This document shows, piece by piece, positions 42,164 through 52,854 of a DNA stretch of 64,000 bases (position 1 is the first letter of the stretch; every line of letters begins with the position of its first letter). The translations under genes were made by a program, and so were the position numbers. The stretch lies in assembly GCA_014529385.2 (NCBI GenBank), contig CM043960.1:125405043-125469042 (forward strand). Reading direction: 5' to 3'. The notes below the pieces were generated by a model that saw only the letters and a list, made by a program, of their open reading frames with translations, did not search any database and was not told the DNA's origin. The DNA comes from Adiantum capillus-veneris. Its lineage: Eukaryota; Streptophyta; Polypodiopsida; Polypodiales; Pteridaceae.

Positions 42164-42484
42164 AACTCTCAGAGAAAAGCTTTAGTGGAGGGAGATTCAC
42201 TTTGAAAGCATTCTAATGGAGGGAAAGTGTTTTAAAATTCCAATATCTTGTGCGGGCTTAATGGTCACCCTCCAGTACGTTAATGACCATAAGAGAATAT
42301 CAGAAGTGGGACCACACGCAAGCACCTAAAAGCTCGGTAAAAGGAAGGAAATTACTATGCTACAATCCTAGTTTCGTGAAAGCTTTATGCTATTTTCCTA
42401 TTTTTTGAGTCTTTCCAGGTACTTTCCTACGTAACGTAGCCTTCATGCTCATTGGACGCGCTCTATTTTTCTCTCTCTTCATAT

Positions 42485-42517
42485 GGCCCTCCAAATGACC
42501 TCCGAAATTTCCTAATG
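42485..42517 (-). repeat. Right terminal inverted repeat of the DNA transposon
   Basis: On the minus strand CATTAGGAAATTTCGGAGGT...GGAGGGCC; see the left TIR. The R5 LTR resumes at 42518. Confidence 0.95.
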
Positions 42518-42656
42518 GCTCAAAAGAGGGCAATGGTGTGTCACTCACCGCTCTATGCTCCTGTCGTGGAGGATTCCTCGCCGCGAAGAAGAAGGAGACG
42601 CCGCTACGTCGCGCTCAACCGCTTCACCGCCGTCGTGCTGCCGCAATGCTCGATCG

Positions 42657-42730
<74 letters not shown>

Positions 42731-43054
42731 TACACACACACACACACACACAAGGAGGTGAAGAAGAAGAAGATGGAGATGGAGATGGAGCAAGAGCACT
42801 CTTCTATTGCACAAATGAGCGAATGCCTGAATTTTAGGTTTAGTTGGCTTTTATATGAGCTCACTCCATTCACACTTGGGCGCCCATGCTTAGCCAACTA
42901 ATCCCTTGAATGTCCCAGTTAGAGTGCGCCTCTCATCGGCGATCACTCTTACCCTTTTCCTATTGGTCCGACAAGCCCGGTACGTGACTCTACCAAATAC
43001 ATAATACACGTTCGTCGTAGGTGATGGGGTGTCCGTGAGCCGTGAGGGTTAACA
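42518..43054 (-). mobile_element. R5 5' LTR, outer piece
   Basis: Aligns with 22853-23354 of the 3' LTR with scattered substitutions and a longer CT tract (42660-42726). Ends GGTTAACA, followed by the target duplicate ACATG. Confidence 0.95.
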
Positions 43055-43140
43055 ACATGGTTTTGTAGTTGGGGGTAATATGGGTGGTGTAATGTATGAA
43101 GCGTGACCCATCGGATTTCTCCCAATCCGTAATACATTGG

Positions 43141-44612
43141 TGTAACATTTAATGGCCGAAAAACTTGTGTGTAGAGGAAATTAGCATGAACATAGTGGGA
43201 ATTTCATTAGAATAGATTCCTAATGAGAATTACAAGAGTGCTTGGGTGGAGAGAGCAACAAAAAGCATAACACCTAGTTGGATAGCATGAACAACACTTT
43301 CAAAAGAGAGAGAAATTAAGCTATTGACAACATTTGAGGACTGGATTTGCATGGAGCCGGTCTCCCCTCCAAAAGGCTTTGTATTATGGTTTCTCCCATC
43401 AAGAGAGACATTGTACAATACAATTCTTTGTGTTCCTTCAAGACTAGCTAGTGCAATGAAGATGAAAGCTTCATGCACTAAGCAAAACACTTAGCAAACA
43501 CAACATCAATTATCCCCGGTCTCAGACCCAAGACCTCACACACCTTCAAAGATGTTGAGAGCTAGCAGGGTATGAGAGTAGATTGAGAGGAAGAAGGAGT
43601 ATTCTTACGAGAAAGATGTACATCTCCTCACATAATCACTCATATTAGCATAGCTTAGCTTAGTAATTAGCATGGCAGAGGAGATGAGCATGCATTGAAG
43701 CTTGGCTCTTGGTTGGATTTGCATCACAAAGCCAAGAGTTGTTGGTGTAGGCCTCCCTTCTCACAAGCTTGGAGTAGGTGATAAGCTTTCCATTAAAGCT
43801 TGAGAAGGAGAGAGAGTCTTCTTTACTTCACACATGAGATTGTGTGAGTGTGTGTGTGATAATGCCTTGCAAAAATCAGCGCCTCGCTCTCTCTTGGGTG
43901 ACCCCTCTTGTTATTTTCTCTTGCTATCCTCTCATTGGACCTCCCTAGGGCTAGCCAATGACAATTAAGCAGCATAAGTAATAGCCTTCTGACATGTGTC
44001 CCCCTTTCCCCTTTTGTGAGAGCTTTAGGTAATTTAATAATTCAACTAAACTCTCATTGGACCCCTTTGCCTCCTGGCCAATAGGAATCAGGCAAGCCAT
44101 TGGGCTGCTGAATGCTCATTGGACCCCTTGGGAGACTGTCCAATAGTCTTCTAGAGGACTTAATTCTCATTGGTTCTTTTATTAAGTGTTTTTAAATTAA
44201 TTAAACTAGATTTACTCTAGCCTAATTCTCATTGGTCCACCTCCAAGGCCATCCAATAGGAATTGGGTACACCTTGTGGGCATCTGGCCTAGGGAGCTGA
44301 CATGCGTCCCTCATTCCCTTTGTGTAAAGGGAGCTTGTGTGTGTGTGTGGCTTTCTCTCTCATCCCCTACAAGCTAGGCTCGCCCCCTCCTATGTAGGGA
44401 TTTGAAAAGACTTTTGGGACACACACAAAGCATCCAATTCCCCCCATGGTTGACCTTTGGACACAACCTTTGAATTTTGGAACCTTAGCATTTTGGAAGT
44501 CTCAATGGGATGAACCTTAGGGTCTTGCTTTTTAGCCCATTGTTGCACATGGATCTTTTGCAGATGGCCCCCCCTTTGGATCCCTATTGTGGCCAGTCTG
44601 CTAGCTTAACCA
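43141..44612 (-). mobile_element. R7 3' LTR
   Basis: On the plus strand it starts TGTAACATTTAATGG and matches 61300-62797 nearly throughout. The inner edge is set at the CCA before ATATTCTAGCTTTTTCTCCCC, whose complement GGGGAGAAAAAG is the likely PPT; this edge is uncertain by some tens of bases. Four pairs of facing CCAAT boxes lie at 43934-43961, 44046-44081, 44113-44142 and 44228-44260. Confidence 0.8.
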
Positions 44613-45039
44613 ATATTCTAGCTTTTTCTCCCCTGGCACGTCTCCATATTAAATGATCAGTTTAACATGAGAAAATCATTTAGGAGAATTAGATATTGAT
44701 TATTATGAAATTACCTCTCTCTTGAAATCATAGTCATCCTCGACTATGGTGTAGAGAAGATAAAGCATATTCATGAGTCCTTTTCTTAGCAGGTAGAGGA
44801 TCCCCATGTTACCCTACGACATCATTCCACAATGGATGACTAGTCCATTTGGTGCTTGAGAGCCTGAGGCTGCCGCAAGCATGTCTACACATTAGTCCTA
44901 TCAATCTTCCATAGTAGAGTGACAAGCTCTACTTGGTGTTTGGGAGACGTCATCTCCAAAGAGAGTCTTATAAGACAAAAACTTTATTCATTTTTAACAT
45001 TTTGTATATTTGCTTACTCTTGGGAAGCATTGTAAGCAT
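44613..45039 (-). other. R7 PPT and 3' untranslated stretch
   Basis: Includes the likely PPT (minus strand CCAGGGGAGAAAAAG, about 44623-44637) and about 400 bp of non-coding sequence also present in R8. Confidence 0.65.
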
Positions 45040-45476
45040 TGACAAGGTTTAGGTTATCCTTTAATTGTATGACTTGCATCCATCTAGCATCTTCAAAAGG
45101 ATAATTCTTAAACTTAAGAAGATATCATCGGATAGTCTTACCGCCTCTTAGTACCTTATCTTCATGTCGGAGAATGGACTCGGGCTGCAGCACCTCCTCT
45201 TGGTCATCGATCTCCGGTGGGTCTTCAGTAGTTGGTTCTTGAGGTGGCTCTCCTTTGTAAGGCTTTAATAGGCTCACATGGAAAGCATTGTGTATGAGCC
45301 AATAATTGGGCAACTTGAGTTGATAGGCCATCTCATTGATTGGCCTAAGAATATGGAAGTGACCATAGTACCTTTTTGCTAGTTTAGCATAGTACTTTTG
45401 GTGTTCCGTAGGATTCTTGCCCGTCGTGTACTTTAATCGAGCCTTGGGAAACTTTAACAAGACCCAATCATTCTCT
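45040..45476 (-). pseudogene. R7 integrase C-terminus and chromodomain
   Basis: From 45476 leftward: NDWVLLKFPKARLKYTTGKNP, GHFHILRPINEMAYQLKLPN, HNAFHVSLLKPYKGEPP (the GPY/F-type end), QPESILRHEDKVLRGGKTIR, then after an in-frame TGA, YLLKFKNYPFEDARWM, which is a chromodomain core (KFKNYP..DARW). R8 has CGA at the stop position. Chromodomains steer integration to marked chromatin. The upstream part of the frame is moved away by the 45481-46805 insertion. Confidence 0.8.
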
Positions 45477-45480
45477 TTAA

Positions 45481-46805
45481 CACTAGGTTGGTAATGGGAC
45501 ACTTTTATGTCCTGTTAAGTGACCATTTTCCTTGAATTATGTCAAGAGTTTCAAAATGGATTTTGAGGTGCTATCTATCTAGAAAGTTGTCTCATGAGCT
45601 GAAAAAAACTCGAAATTTTTTTGGAACATCAATTCCATCTTTAACATTGTCCTTGCACAACATTTCACAACCTAAACTGTGTGAAAAAACGGGTCCTGTT
45701 TTTGGCTTTTTTCAACTTTTTGCAACTATACCACTATAGAATTCATGTTTGTGAGGTCTATAATGCTAGAGAACTATCTTTAGTAGTCCTCAACATGTCC
45801 TGATGCTTCTAGGGAGAAATAAATATTAAAGTTGTAAGTTATGACCAAATTACAAAAATTGTCAAATCCTATTTTTTAGCCAATTTTAGCTAACTCTTCT
45901 ATGATTTTTTTAGTGGATTTCATGATATCCAAATGCATTTTTTATTTTCTATGTCGCATATTGTAACATAAATCTAACATTCCTTGAGTTTTGGGGCACC
46001 TAATACCCTATTTTGCATAGTACACAACGATGGTTGGTTTTTTCAATTATAGAAGAAAACAAAACATTCTAGTATATCAAGTATAGCTTTTTCAATATTG
46101 TTAGTTTCTTGTGACAACTACATGCATTTTGTAGGTAATAACCATATATAGTCATAAGGATCAAATTTGGCTAGATATTGAATAGTTTCTATGGGATTCT
46201 ACAACTCATAATGTTGAACCCAGTTTTTTCATGTTTGTTATATTTAGCACTTCATCTTTGTCCCCAAGATTCCCCTTGGTAAGAGATGTATTATTCTTTT
46301 GACATGCTCCATGGCTCCTTATGAACATAAAGGACAATAGGGAACTAAGAAAACATGCATATATTATTTGTATTGAGCATGGCTATAGAAACTTTGATGA
46401 TAGGTTTGCAGAATGGTAAAAATTCAACTTTTTTGTACCAATTTATTTTGGCAAAACAAAAAATAGTGAGTGAGAAGCAATCATATGTTCTGATCACCAA
46501 CCCATTGAAGTTAACTAGGGAGTTTATCTCAAGTCCTACAAAAATCCCTAATCGTATTTTTATGCAACAAAACGTAAGAAATGACTATTTTTATGAAAAT
46601 TCACTGGTCCATCAACTTTGGAGGCTTGGTGTGACCAAAAGATGAGAAATTTTACAAGTTTTTTATTTTTTCCATGTTTAGTAGGCCTTGAACTATAACC
46701 TCATGAAAGGATTTTACGAAATGAGTGGATCTACTATGGTTTTGGAGGTTTTTTTCAAAACCCTGAAACGACACTTTTATGTCCTGCTAGGTTACCAACC
46801 TAGTG
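45481..46805. mobile_element. 1.3-kb non-autonomous TIR element with TTAA at both ends
   Basis: Ends CACTAGGTTGGTAA and its exact inverse, with TTAA outside each (45477-45480, 46806-46809). R8 has a single TTAA here (tttcTTTAAAGGC, 63695-63705), so insertion and duplication are certain. Because TTAA is palindromic, a TA duplication with ACACTAGG ends, or a 3-bp one with one extra base, fits as well. A subterminal GACACTTTTATGTCCTG occurs in direct orientation at both ends (45498, 46771). Interior 45880-46222 matches the repeat beside the TNP2 relic, which with the CACTA ends suggests a CACTA derivative. No coding capacity. Confidence 0.88.
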
Positions 46806-46882
46806 TTAAAGGCTTGGGCTCTTCTGTGCTTGTCAGCAGGAAGTCTTTTGCCTTTGCTGTGAGATAGAGATAGCATCCTTAA
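46806..46882 (-). pseudogene. R7 integrase fragment between two insertions
   Basis: 77 bases of the integrase frame that match R8 63697-63772. Ends with the target duplicate CTTAA. Confidence 0.85.
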
Positions 46883-47320
46883 TGTAATCTACCCAACGTT
46901 TATCCATATAAGTCATTTCAGCTATTTTGCAAAGCAATTGAGATTCTCAATTTTGTGAGTCATCATGAGTTTATGAGAGCAATCGGATTGAAAATCGGAT
47001 TCAGAATCCATTTATTTATGATTTTTCTATATGTGGAACCATAGGTTTATGTGGGAACCTAATCTATGTGTGAAGAAAAATCTTAGAGATAGTATTTTTA
47101 GGAAAGAAAGAGAGGTGAGTCAAAATTATGACACTTCTTTCTTTCTCTCTTCCAAAATAGAATGGAAAATTGTAAGTATAGAGCTTTTTAAAATCGCGCA
47201 TAGGATTCGCAAATGCCACCAATATATATATAATTTTAAAAAAAAGAGCCGCGACGACGCGCGAGCTTTTCCTTCTCTTATTCTTGAAACCTCTCAGTAT
47301 TTTTAGCACCCCTCTAGGGC

Positions 47321-47330
47321 CTATATAAAG
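47321..47330 (+). promoter_or_regulatory. TATA box of the solo LTR
   Basis: CTATATAAAG, followed about 30 bases on by ctctcactttgaacacac, a plausible start of transcription. Confidence 0.6.
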
Positions 47331-47538
47331 GACCCTTCTCCTCTCACTTTGAACACACACATCTACAGAAGCGGAAGCTCTCTCGCAACGACGCGTCGGA
47401 GGAAGCCTCTCTCCCTTAACCTCTCACCTTCAAGCCATCTCCATCTCCAATCTTCGACGTGCCGTCACCCGATTTGTGAACATACACTCTCTCTCTCTCT
47501 CTCCAACAACGCGCTTTTCTTTTCTCCATTCCGAAGCT

Positions 47539-47742
47539 ATGGCTCCGAAGCGTGTAACGCGAAGTTCTAAGGATGCCCATGACGTTGCACCACCAAGGAA
47601 GGTGGAAAGAAAGGTGTCAACTCCGAACGTACCTCATGCGGAAGCATCAATCGAAGAAGAAGCCGAAGCCGTCCAACCGCCAACACAAGAGTTAGCCGCA
47701 CGCGCCCCAAATCCAGTAAAACAAATTTATAATTATGCATAG
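47539..47742 (+). CDS. Small basic protein frame within the solo LTR
   Basis: 68 residues from ATGGCTCCGAAGCGT: MAPKRVTRSSKDAHDV, PPRKVERKV, then a Glu/Ala-rich end. The start lies about 210 bp after the TATA box and has a good context (AGCTATGGC). A GTAAAAC donor near 47718 could splice it onward. No domain recognised. In a full element it could be the first residues of Gag or an LTR-coded leader peptide; it may also be chance. Confidence 0.35.
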   Translation: MAPKRVTRSSKDAHDVAPPRKVERKVSTPNVPHAEASIEEEAEAVQPPTQELAARAPNPVKQIYNYA

Positions 47743-47996
47743 TATTCATGTTGACCGGTAAGATGAACTTAGATCTAACCTTACCTTAAACCGACTGGAA
47801 ACGTGATTGTTCAATCACATGAAACAAGCATATGTTTCATAAAGTAGTAAAAGTATTGTTTTTATAAATTGTTATTGTTGATAAAGAAATGTTGTTGATA
47901 AGTGATTATGGTTTGAGAATATAATTTTGATTGATCTTGTTGAAAGAAACATTTATAATATGAAATACTGAAAGAAAATCTTGTTTCCAGATGGAA

Positions 47997-48214
47997 CTCG
48001 CGGTTAGCGAGAGGAATCCGCGGTTAGCGGAAATTAAAGTTGAGGAAATCAACTTTCTTTTTTTTACCTTGCGGCGGTTAGCAAGATGCCTTGCGGGTAG
48101 CAAGATGTCCCTTGCGGTTAGCAAAAGGGAAGTATGCGCATCTCGCGGTTAGCGATTAGGAAAAACCTTTGCAAAGGCTCTGTCGGTTAGACAGAGAAAG
48201 TCCGTGGTTAGCGG
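47997..48214. repeat. Array of 15-nt-class mini-hairpins with constant GGTTA loop
   Basis: Eight units: CTCGC-GGTTA-GCGAG (47997), TCCGC-GGTTA-GCGGA (48017), CTTGC-GGCGGTTA-GCAAG (48068), CTTGC-GGGTA-GCAAG (48090), CCCTTGC-GGTTA-GCAAAAGGG (48109), TCGC-GGTTA-GCGA (48143), CTCTGTC-GGTTA-GACAGAG (48178), CCGT-GGTTA-GCGG (48202). The perfect palindrome CCTTTGCAAAGG (48166) sits between the sixth and seventh. Stems differ yet stay complementary; the closing pair is C-G in all but the last. Confidence 0.95.
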
Positions 48215-48831
48215 CAAAACTTGTATAGAAACTAAAGACTCTTTTTTTTTGCGGATTATAGAATTATTTAACTCTGGTTATGAAAGAATTGTTTGATGAT
48301 GTTTGAAAGGATTGTACTAAAGAACTTGTGTTAAAAAATAATTAAAGAACATTGTTATATATGTCGTGGTAGTAATTAAACAACATTAAAAGAACGGGTG
48401 AGTGTGGTGTGGAAAGTGGGGATCGGCTCAGGTTGCCGGTCAAGGATGGGTGGACTCGATTAGTCGAGTACTTTTCACTTTGTCTTAGTTAGTTAGAGAT
48501 TTATCTCTTGTCATATTTCGGAATTAAGGATGGCGGCCGTGCCTCTTAAACGCGGGGAAAAAGGCGTTGTCTTTGAATCTTTCATATGTGAAAAGGATTT
48601 TCTTCTCTTATAATGTAGGATCTAGAGTCCATAAACCTTTAACCTCATCGACCTGGCTTGTGGCGTAGGGTCTTGTAACTATGAACACATCATGTGGAAG
48701 TCTTCTTCTCTTTCGTTGCTCGTATCCTTGCTTCGCATTATCGGAGTAGGGTGTCGTCAACAGATTTAGAGGATAAAGAAGGCTATCTTCCAAGTTGCCC
48801 CGATCTTTTAGGACGGGGACCTTACACTTAA

Positions 48832-49685
48832 TCTTTTGAAAAGATTCTTGTAGGTCCCGGCTATACTCATCTGCAAAATGAAGATCTTCCCATGTACCTT
48901 AAGTAGCAAGGGACTTTTTGATCTTCCCTCAATTACCTCAAAAGACGCTTTTCCCGTCAAAGTATGTACAGTGTTATTGTAAGCATACTCCAATAAGGGT
49001 AAGTACTTCTCCCATTGGGATCTTTGATCTACTTCCGTTATATAGGCTTTTAGTAGATCGAGAATTGTTAGGTTAGCTATTTCACTTTGGCCATCCATTT
49101 GTGAATGGTAGGCCGAAGAGAAGTTTAGCCTTGTCCCTAAATTCTCAAAGAGACCCTTCCAAAAATTAATGGTCGTTCTAGGATAAAATGAGCTTGTTTA
49201 CTGAACCTGTCTACTATCGTCCATATTCCTGTATTCCCATGGATAGACTTAGGCAATCCAAAGATAAAATCCATGGATATGCTCTCCCATGGTGAATTAG
49301 GGATTGGCAAGGGTTGAAGCAATCCAAGTTGCTTCCCTCTATCAAATTTTGACTTTTGGCATACCACACATTTAGAAACATACTCTTGTATGTTCACTTT
49401 CATGGTAGGCCAATAGAAATATGTTTCAATTCCCTTTAAGGTAGACTGAATCCCTCTATGCCCCGCATAAGGTGGAGCATGAGATTCATACATTACTTTC
49501 TCACGTAGTGAATTAGTAACACATAGTCTATTGCCATAGAGAAGATAACCATCTTGTAAAATAAATGGTTCTTCTTTCTTCCCTAATGCAAGGGCTAAAA
49601 TCACATCTCTAAAATCTGGATCAATAGCATACTCATCTATCATTGAAGATAAATCATTGTGAGTTGCTATGGAAACCGCATTCAC
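48832..49685 (-). pseudogene. R7 integrase
   Basis: Zinc site HAPPYAGHRG…CVVCQKSK, then the first catalytic Asp in SMDFIFGLP. Near 49150-49160 an internal deletion joins the VDRFSKQAHF region to FWKGLFENLGTRLNF, which removes the segment with the second catalytic Asp. The third position is kept (DGQSE at ~49080). The frame also shifts at the joint. Downstream LEYAYNNTVHT matches R8 (MEYAYNNTVHT). Confidence 0.85.
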
Positions 49686-50861
49686 TCTCGGTCATCTTGA
49701 GAGTGCATCAGCTATTTGATTATGCTTGTCAGCAATGTGAGCAATATGAAAATGAAATTGCGAAAGGAAATTTGCCTACCTCATTTGTTTGTCGGAGAGC
49801 TTGGTCTGTGTCATGAAGTACTTAAGACTTTGGTGATCCGTTTGCAGAATGAAAGGAGTCCCCAATAAATAGTGTTTCCATGAGTGTAAGGCATGTAGAA
49901 CTGCAAGGAGTTTCTTTTCATATATGCCTAGAGCTTGCTCAACAGGGTCAAGCCTTTGACTTTCATAGCGTATGGCATGCCCTTCTTGGAGCAAAACAGC
50001 TCCAAGGCAATCACCACAAGCATCACATTGGACCTCAAATGGTTTTGAGAGATCCAGTAGTGTAAGCACAGGTTGAGGGATAAGCTTTTCGAAAGCATTG
50101 TTCTCCTTAGCAGACCATGTATACCTAACGCTTTTCTTTGTTAGGTCATGTAATGGTCCCGCAATTTGTGAGAACTTTTCTATGAAGCGTCTATAGTATT
50201 CACACATACCTATAAAGCTTCTTAGTTCATGAAGATTCTTTGGTTTAGGCCATCCTTTTATTACCTCTAACTTTGATGGATCCATTTGGATGCCATCTTG
50301 AGAGATAATGTGACCTAAATACTGAATCTCTTGCAAGAAAAATTCACTTTTCTTTCGATTAACATAAATTTTATTCTCTCTTAAAACTTGAAATATTACC
50401 TGGAGGTGTTGCTTGTGTTCGTCTAATGAATTAGAGTAGATGATAATATCATCAAAGAACACTCCAGTGAAGGTTCGATGAGGCCTGAACAACTTCTCCA
50501 TCAAGCGGTTGAATGTGCCTGGTGCATTGGTCAAGCCAAAAGGCATGACAATGTATTCATAAAGACCAAATGTAGTGCGAAATACGGTCTTTACAATGTC
50601 TTGATCAACTATCCTTATTTGATGATAGACACTTTCTAGGTCAATCCTACTGAAGTAGGTTGATCCTTGTAGCTTATCAAATAGGTCTTCTACCCGTGGA
50701 ACGGGAAACCTATTCTTGATAGTGATCCTATTTAGTGCTCTATAGTCGACACACATACGATATGTGCCGTCTTTCTTTTGCACTAATAGCACAGGTGAGC
50801 AAAATGGAGACGAGCGAGGCCTAACCATGCCCTTCTCAACTAACTCATGCACTTGCTGCAT
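49686..50861 (-). CDS. R7 reverse transcriptase and RNase H
   Basis: 361-residue open frame beginning inside the RT (MQQVHELVEKGMVRPRSSPF). RT blocks: CVDYRALNRITIKNRFPVPR, YFSRIDLESVYHQIRI (first catalytic Asp), MPFGLTNAPGTFNRLM, VFFDDIIIYS (Asp-Asp pair), YLGHIISQDG, FIGMCEYYRRFI. RNase H: QCDACGDCLGAVLL, YEKKLLAVLHAL, LQTDHQSLKYF, ending with stops at 49777 and ~49697 before the ADALS end. It is the best-kept RT in the window. Chromovirus-type sequence; reverse transcribes the element RNA in cytoplasmic particles. Confidence 0.88.
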
Positions 50862-51175
50862 AATCTCCTCTTGTTGAGCTTGAGAAACTCTATAAGGAGG
50901 TTTGTAGGCGGTGAACTTCCTAGAAGAAGTTCAATTGCATGGTCATCATTACCTCGTTTAGGAGGTAGCTCACAAGGGATGCCGTCAATAAAAACATGTT
51001 GAAACCCCTTGAGAAAATTGGATAACTCTAATTTGTTTTGGTTACTTTTATGTTCTTTTGCTAAAGCATTAGGTTCATTCTGAGAATCTTTAACAAAAAT
51101 CATGTACACGGAAATAGAGCTCTTTATTGACTTATTGAAAGCTGGTGTATATACAATGGGGATAGTGTTACCCAT
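50840..51175 (-). pseudogene. R7 Pol linker between protease and RT
   Basis: Contains QHVFIDGIPCELPPKRGNDDHAIEL, the usual D.P.ELPP.R..DH.I.L block just before Ty3 RT. A one-base shift near 50850-50930 separates it from the RT frame. Confidence 0.7.
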
Positions 51176-51639
51176 TTACTTAGCATCTATATACATATCT
51201 TTTTCCCTAAACTTAAAGGAGATTCTCCTTTCAGGGAATTTAACATTGGCAGCCAGACGATCAAACCATGGTGCCCCTAGGATTACATCCTCATGCTTGA
51301 GAGGAGAGATAAAGAAGTCCTCTTTGTCCACATAGCTTTGGACATGAAGCCTCAATTTCCCGATTAAGGGAGTGACTGAAGCTTCTTGCCCCTTGAAAGC
51401 ACTGTCTGCGGGGCGGGTAGGACATCTCCCATCTCCTAGGCTTGTATACCTAGCTTGGTGGCCAACTCTATAGATATAAAATTGTGAGTAGAACCAAGGT
51501 CAAAGAGAATAAAATCATCATGTTCTCTTACCTTTCCCCAAGCATGGCATAGAGGAGATCCTTTGTGGTGAGTTTGGTGAGTCTCCTCCTCTTGGATTTC
51601 AACCAAGGTAGCTCTAGGAGGATCTTGGCGGTTGTTCTT
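51176..51639 (-). pseudogene. R7 protease remnant
   Basis: On the minus strand near 51510-51440: FILFDLGSTHNFISIELATKLGI, a retropepsin active site in which the expected D-[ST]-G reads D-L-G. A VIHVSCLRG-like tail with several stops follows. Confidence 0.65.
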
Positions 51640-51963
51640 TTAGGGACAAGCGCGGTATGCATGCCCTTGTTCGCCGCACTCTAAACACATGTTATCCTTG
51701 CGATAACGCTCAAGCTCTTCAGAAGAGAGTTTGTTTTTACCGTTGTAAACTCTCTTCTCTTTAGCTTTGTTGGAGTTGCCCTTAGGAGACTTTTGGACAT
51801 TCTCCTTCCCCTTAGGCTCGTTGGAACCCTTGTTTTCCGTGGGCTTATTATTTCTTGTAGCCCCCGTTTGGAAATTGATTCGAGAGGCCACCATAGTATG
51901 GTGTATTACTATTAGAAGCTGGACACACCCCACGACAGTAACTACCCGGAGGATTATTATTTT
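51640..51963 (-). pseudogene. R7 gag C-terminus with zinc knuckle
   Basis: Carries CLECGEQGHAYRACP, a standard CX2CX4HX4C nucleocapsid knuckle (~51645-51690), preceded by a Lys/Asn-rich linker and, further upstream, an Asn/Tyr/Gly-rich stretch (NTPYYGGLSNQF). Stops at the R6 LTR edge (~51964). Confidence 0.8.
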
Positions 51964-51964
51964 T

Positions 51965-52835
51965 TGTAATTATTCATTCATTGAGGAAAACCTAATTTTT
52001 CACCTTGTAATTATTGGGACTTACAGAAGTTTCCAGATTGTATCCCAGTTTTGATAGTTAGATTGAGTAGATGGTTGCTTTTGGAACTTTAGGGTTTGAG
52101 AAATTGTAAGGTATATATACCACTTTTTGACCTTAATGAAAAACCTTTTTGTCATTTTAAAACAAGTTTTGAAGTCTGTGAGTGAGCGTACTGTGTACGA
52201 GAGAGAGAGTGTGAGATTCATCTTAACACTACGTGTGCTCCAGTGGTCGGAATCTATTGCGAAGAAGTGCAGCGTGATGCCCCCAACGAGAGCTACCCGC
52301 CGATACCTACATTGCGCGCGTACGGTCCGGTTTTGCGAGCTCCTTCTACGAGCTTCATCGGTTGTTTGGGTGAGCATACGTTGTCCGATTTTTCATTGCA
52401 ACATATCCATGTGTTCACATTGAGTAGAACTACACATTAGGAACTTTAGATTTCGGAAACGAAGACCTGCAGATTTCGGCCAGACATCCTATGTGTTTCT
52501 ACACCAGGTGTTTTGGGTTGGGATTTTGGTTCATGGACCTTAGGGAGAGCGACCTATTGGTATTAGTAGGGTCTCCTTCAAGTTCTATGGTGTTTCGAGA
52601 TTGTTTGATGGGTATTCGGCTCTAGAAAGCGTTGTAGGGAGTTTCCTCTTATGCACTCTTGAAGGCTGTGACTTAGACAATTGGTAGATACCTCTGTAGG
52701 AATTAGTTACGAGTGTAGGTTGAAACCTTATGCTTGCTTCCACTCACCTGCGGGTCGAGCTTCATCCTTAGCTGACATTACATGTTGGGTGAGTTCTCGC
52801 TGTGCTGACGTCCGTCGCGGCGTATCCCTCCAACA
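51965..52835 (+). mobile_element. R6 5' LTR
   Basis: Ends CCCTCCAACA one base before the PBS, which is firm. The start TGTAATTATTC at 51965 is inferred from where R7 gag stops and the TG..CA rule. TATA box GTATATATAC at 52111-52120. The last ~70 bases resemble the R2 LTR end. Confidence 0.7.
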
Positions 52836-52836
52836 T

Positions 52837-52854
52837 TGGCGCCGTTGCCGGGGA
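52837..52854 (+). promoter_or_regulatory. R6 primer-binding site (tRNA-Asp)
   Basis: TGGCGCCGTTGCCGGGGA, full 18-base complement of the plant tRNA-Asp 3' end. Confidence 0.95.

Larger units (their letters stand above)
46883..48826 (+). mobile_element. Solo LTR (1.94 kb) with hairpin array
   Basis: TGTAATC...CCTTACA flanked by CTTAA on both sides (46878-46882, 48827-48831). R8 shows the uninterrupted site. Plus orientation is supported by a TATA box CTATATAAAG at 47321-47330. A small frame at 47539-47742 starts MAPKRVTRSS and a run of GGTTA-loop hairpins lies at 47997-48214. No PBS, PPT or second copy, so a solo LTR is the simplest reading; a short non-autonomous element is possible. Confidence 0.85.
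43141..51963 (-). mobile_element. R7: chromodomain Ty3/gypsy element, 5' truncated
   Basis: Minus-strand order right to left: gag end with zinc knuckle, protease remnant, RT-RNase H, integrase, chromodomain, PPT, 3' LTR. Interrupted by a TIR element (45481-46805) and a solo LTR (46883-48826). R8 (61300 on) is a sister copy with neither insertion and gives both empty sites. The gag start and 5' LTR are cut off by R6 at about 51964. Confidence 0.88.

Noticed and set aside
47997-48214. Telomere-like GGTTAG repeats
   Set aside because: The hexamer occurs only as loop plus closing base of separate hairpins, not in tandem; plant telomeres use TTTAGGG.
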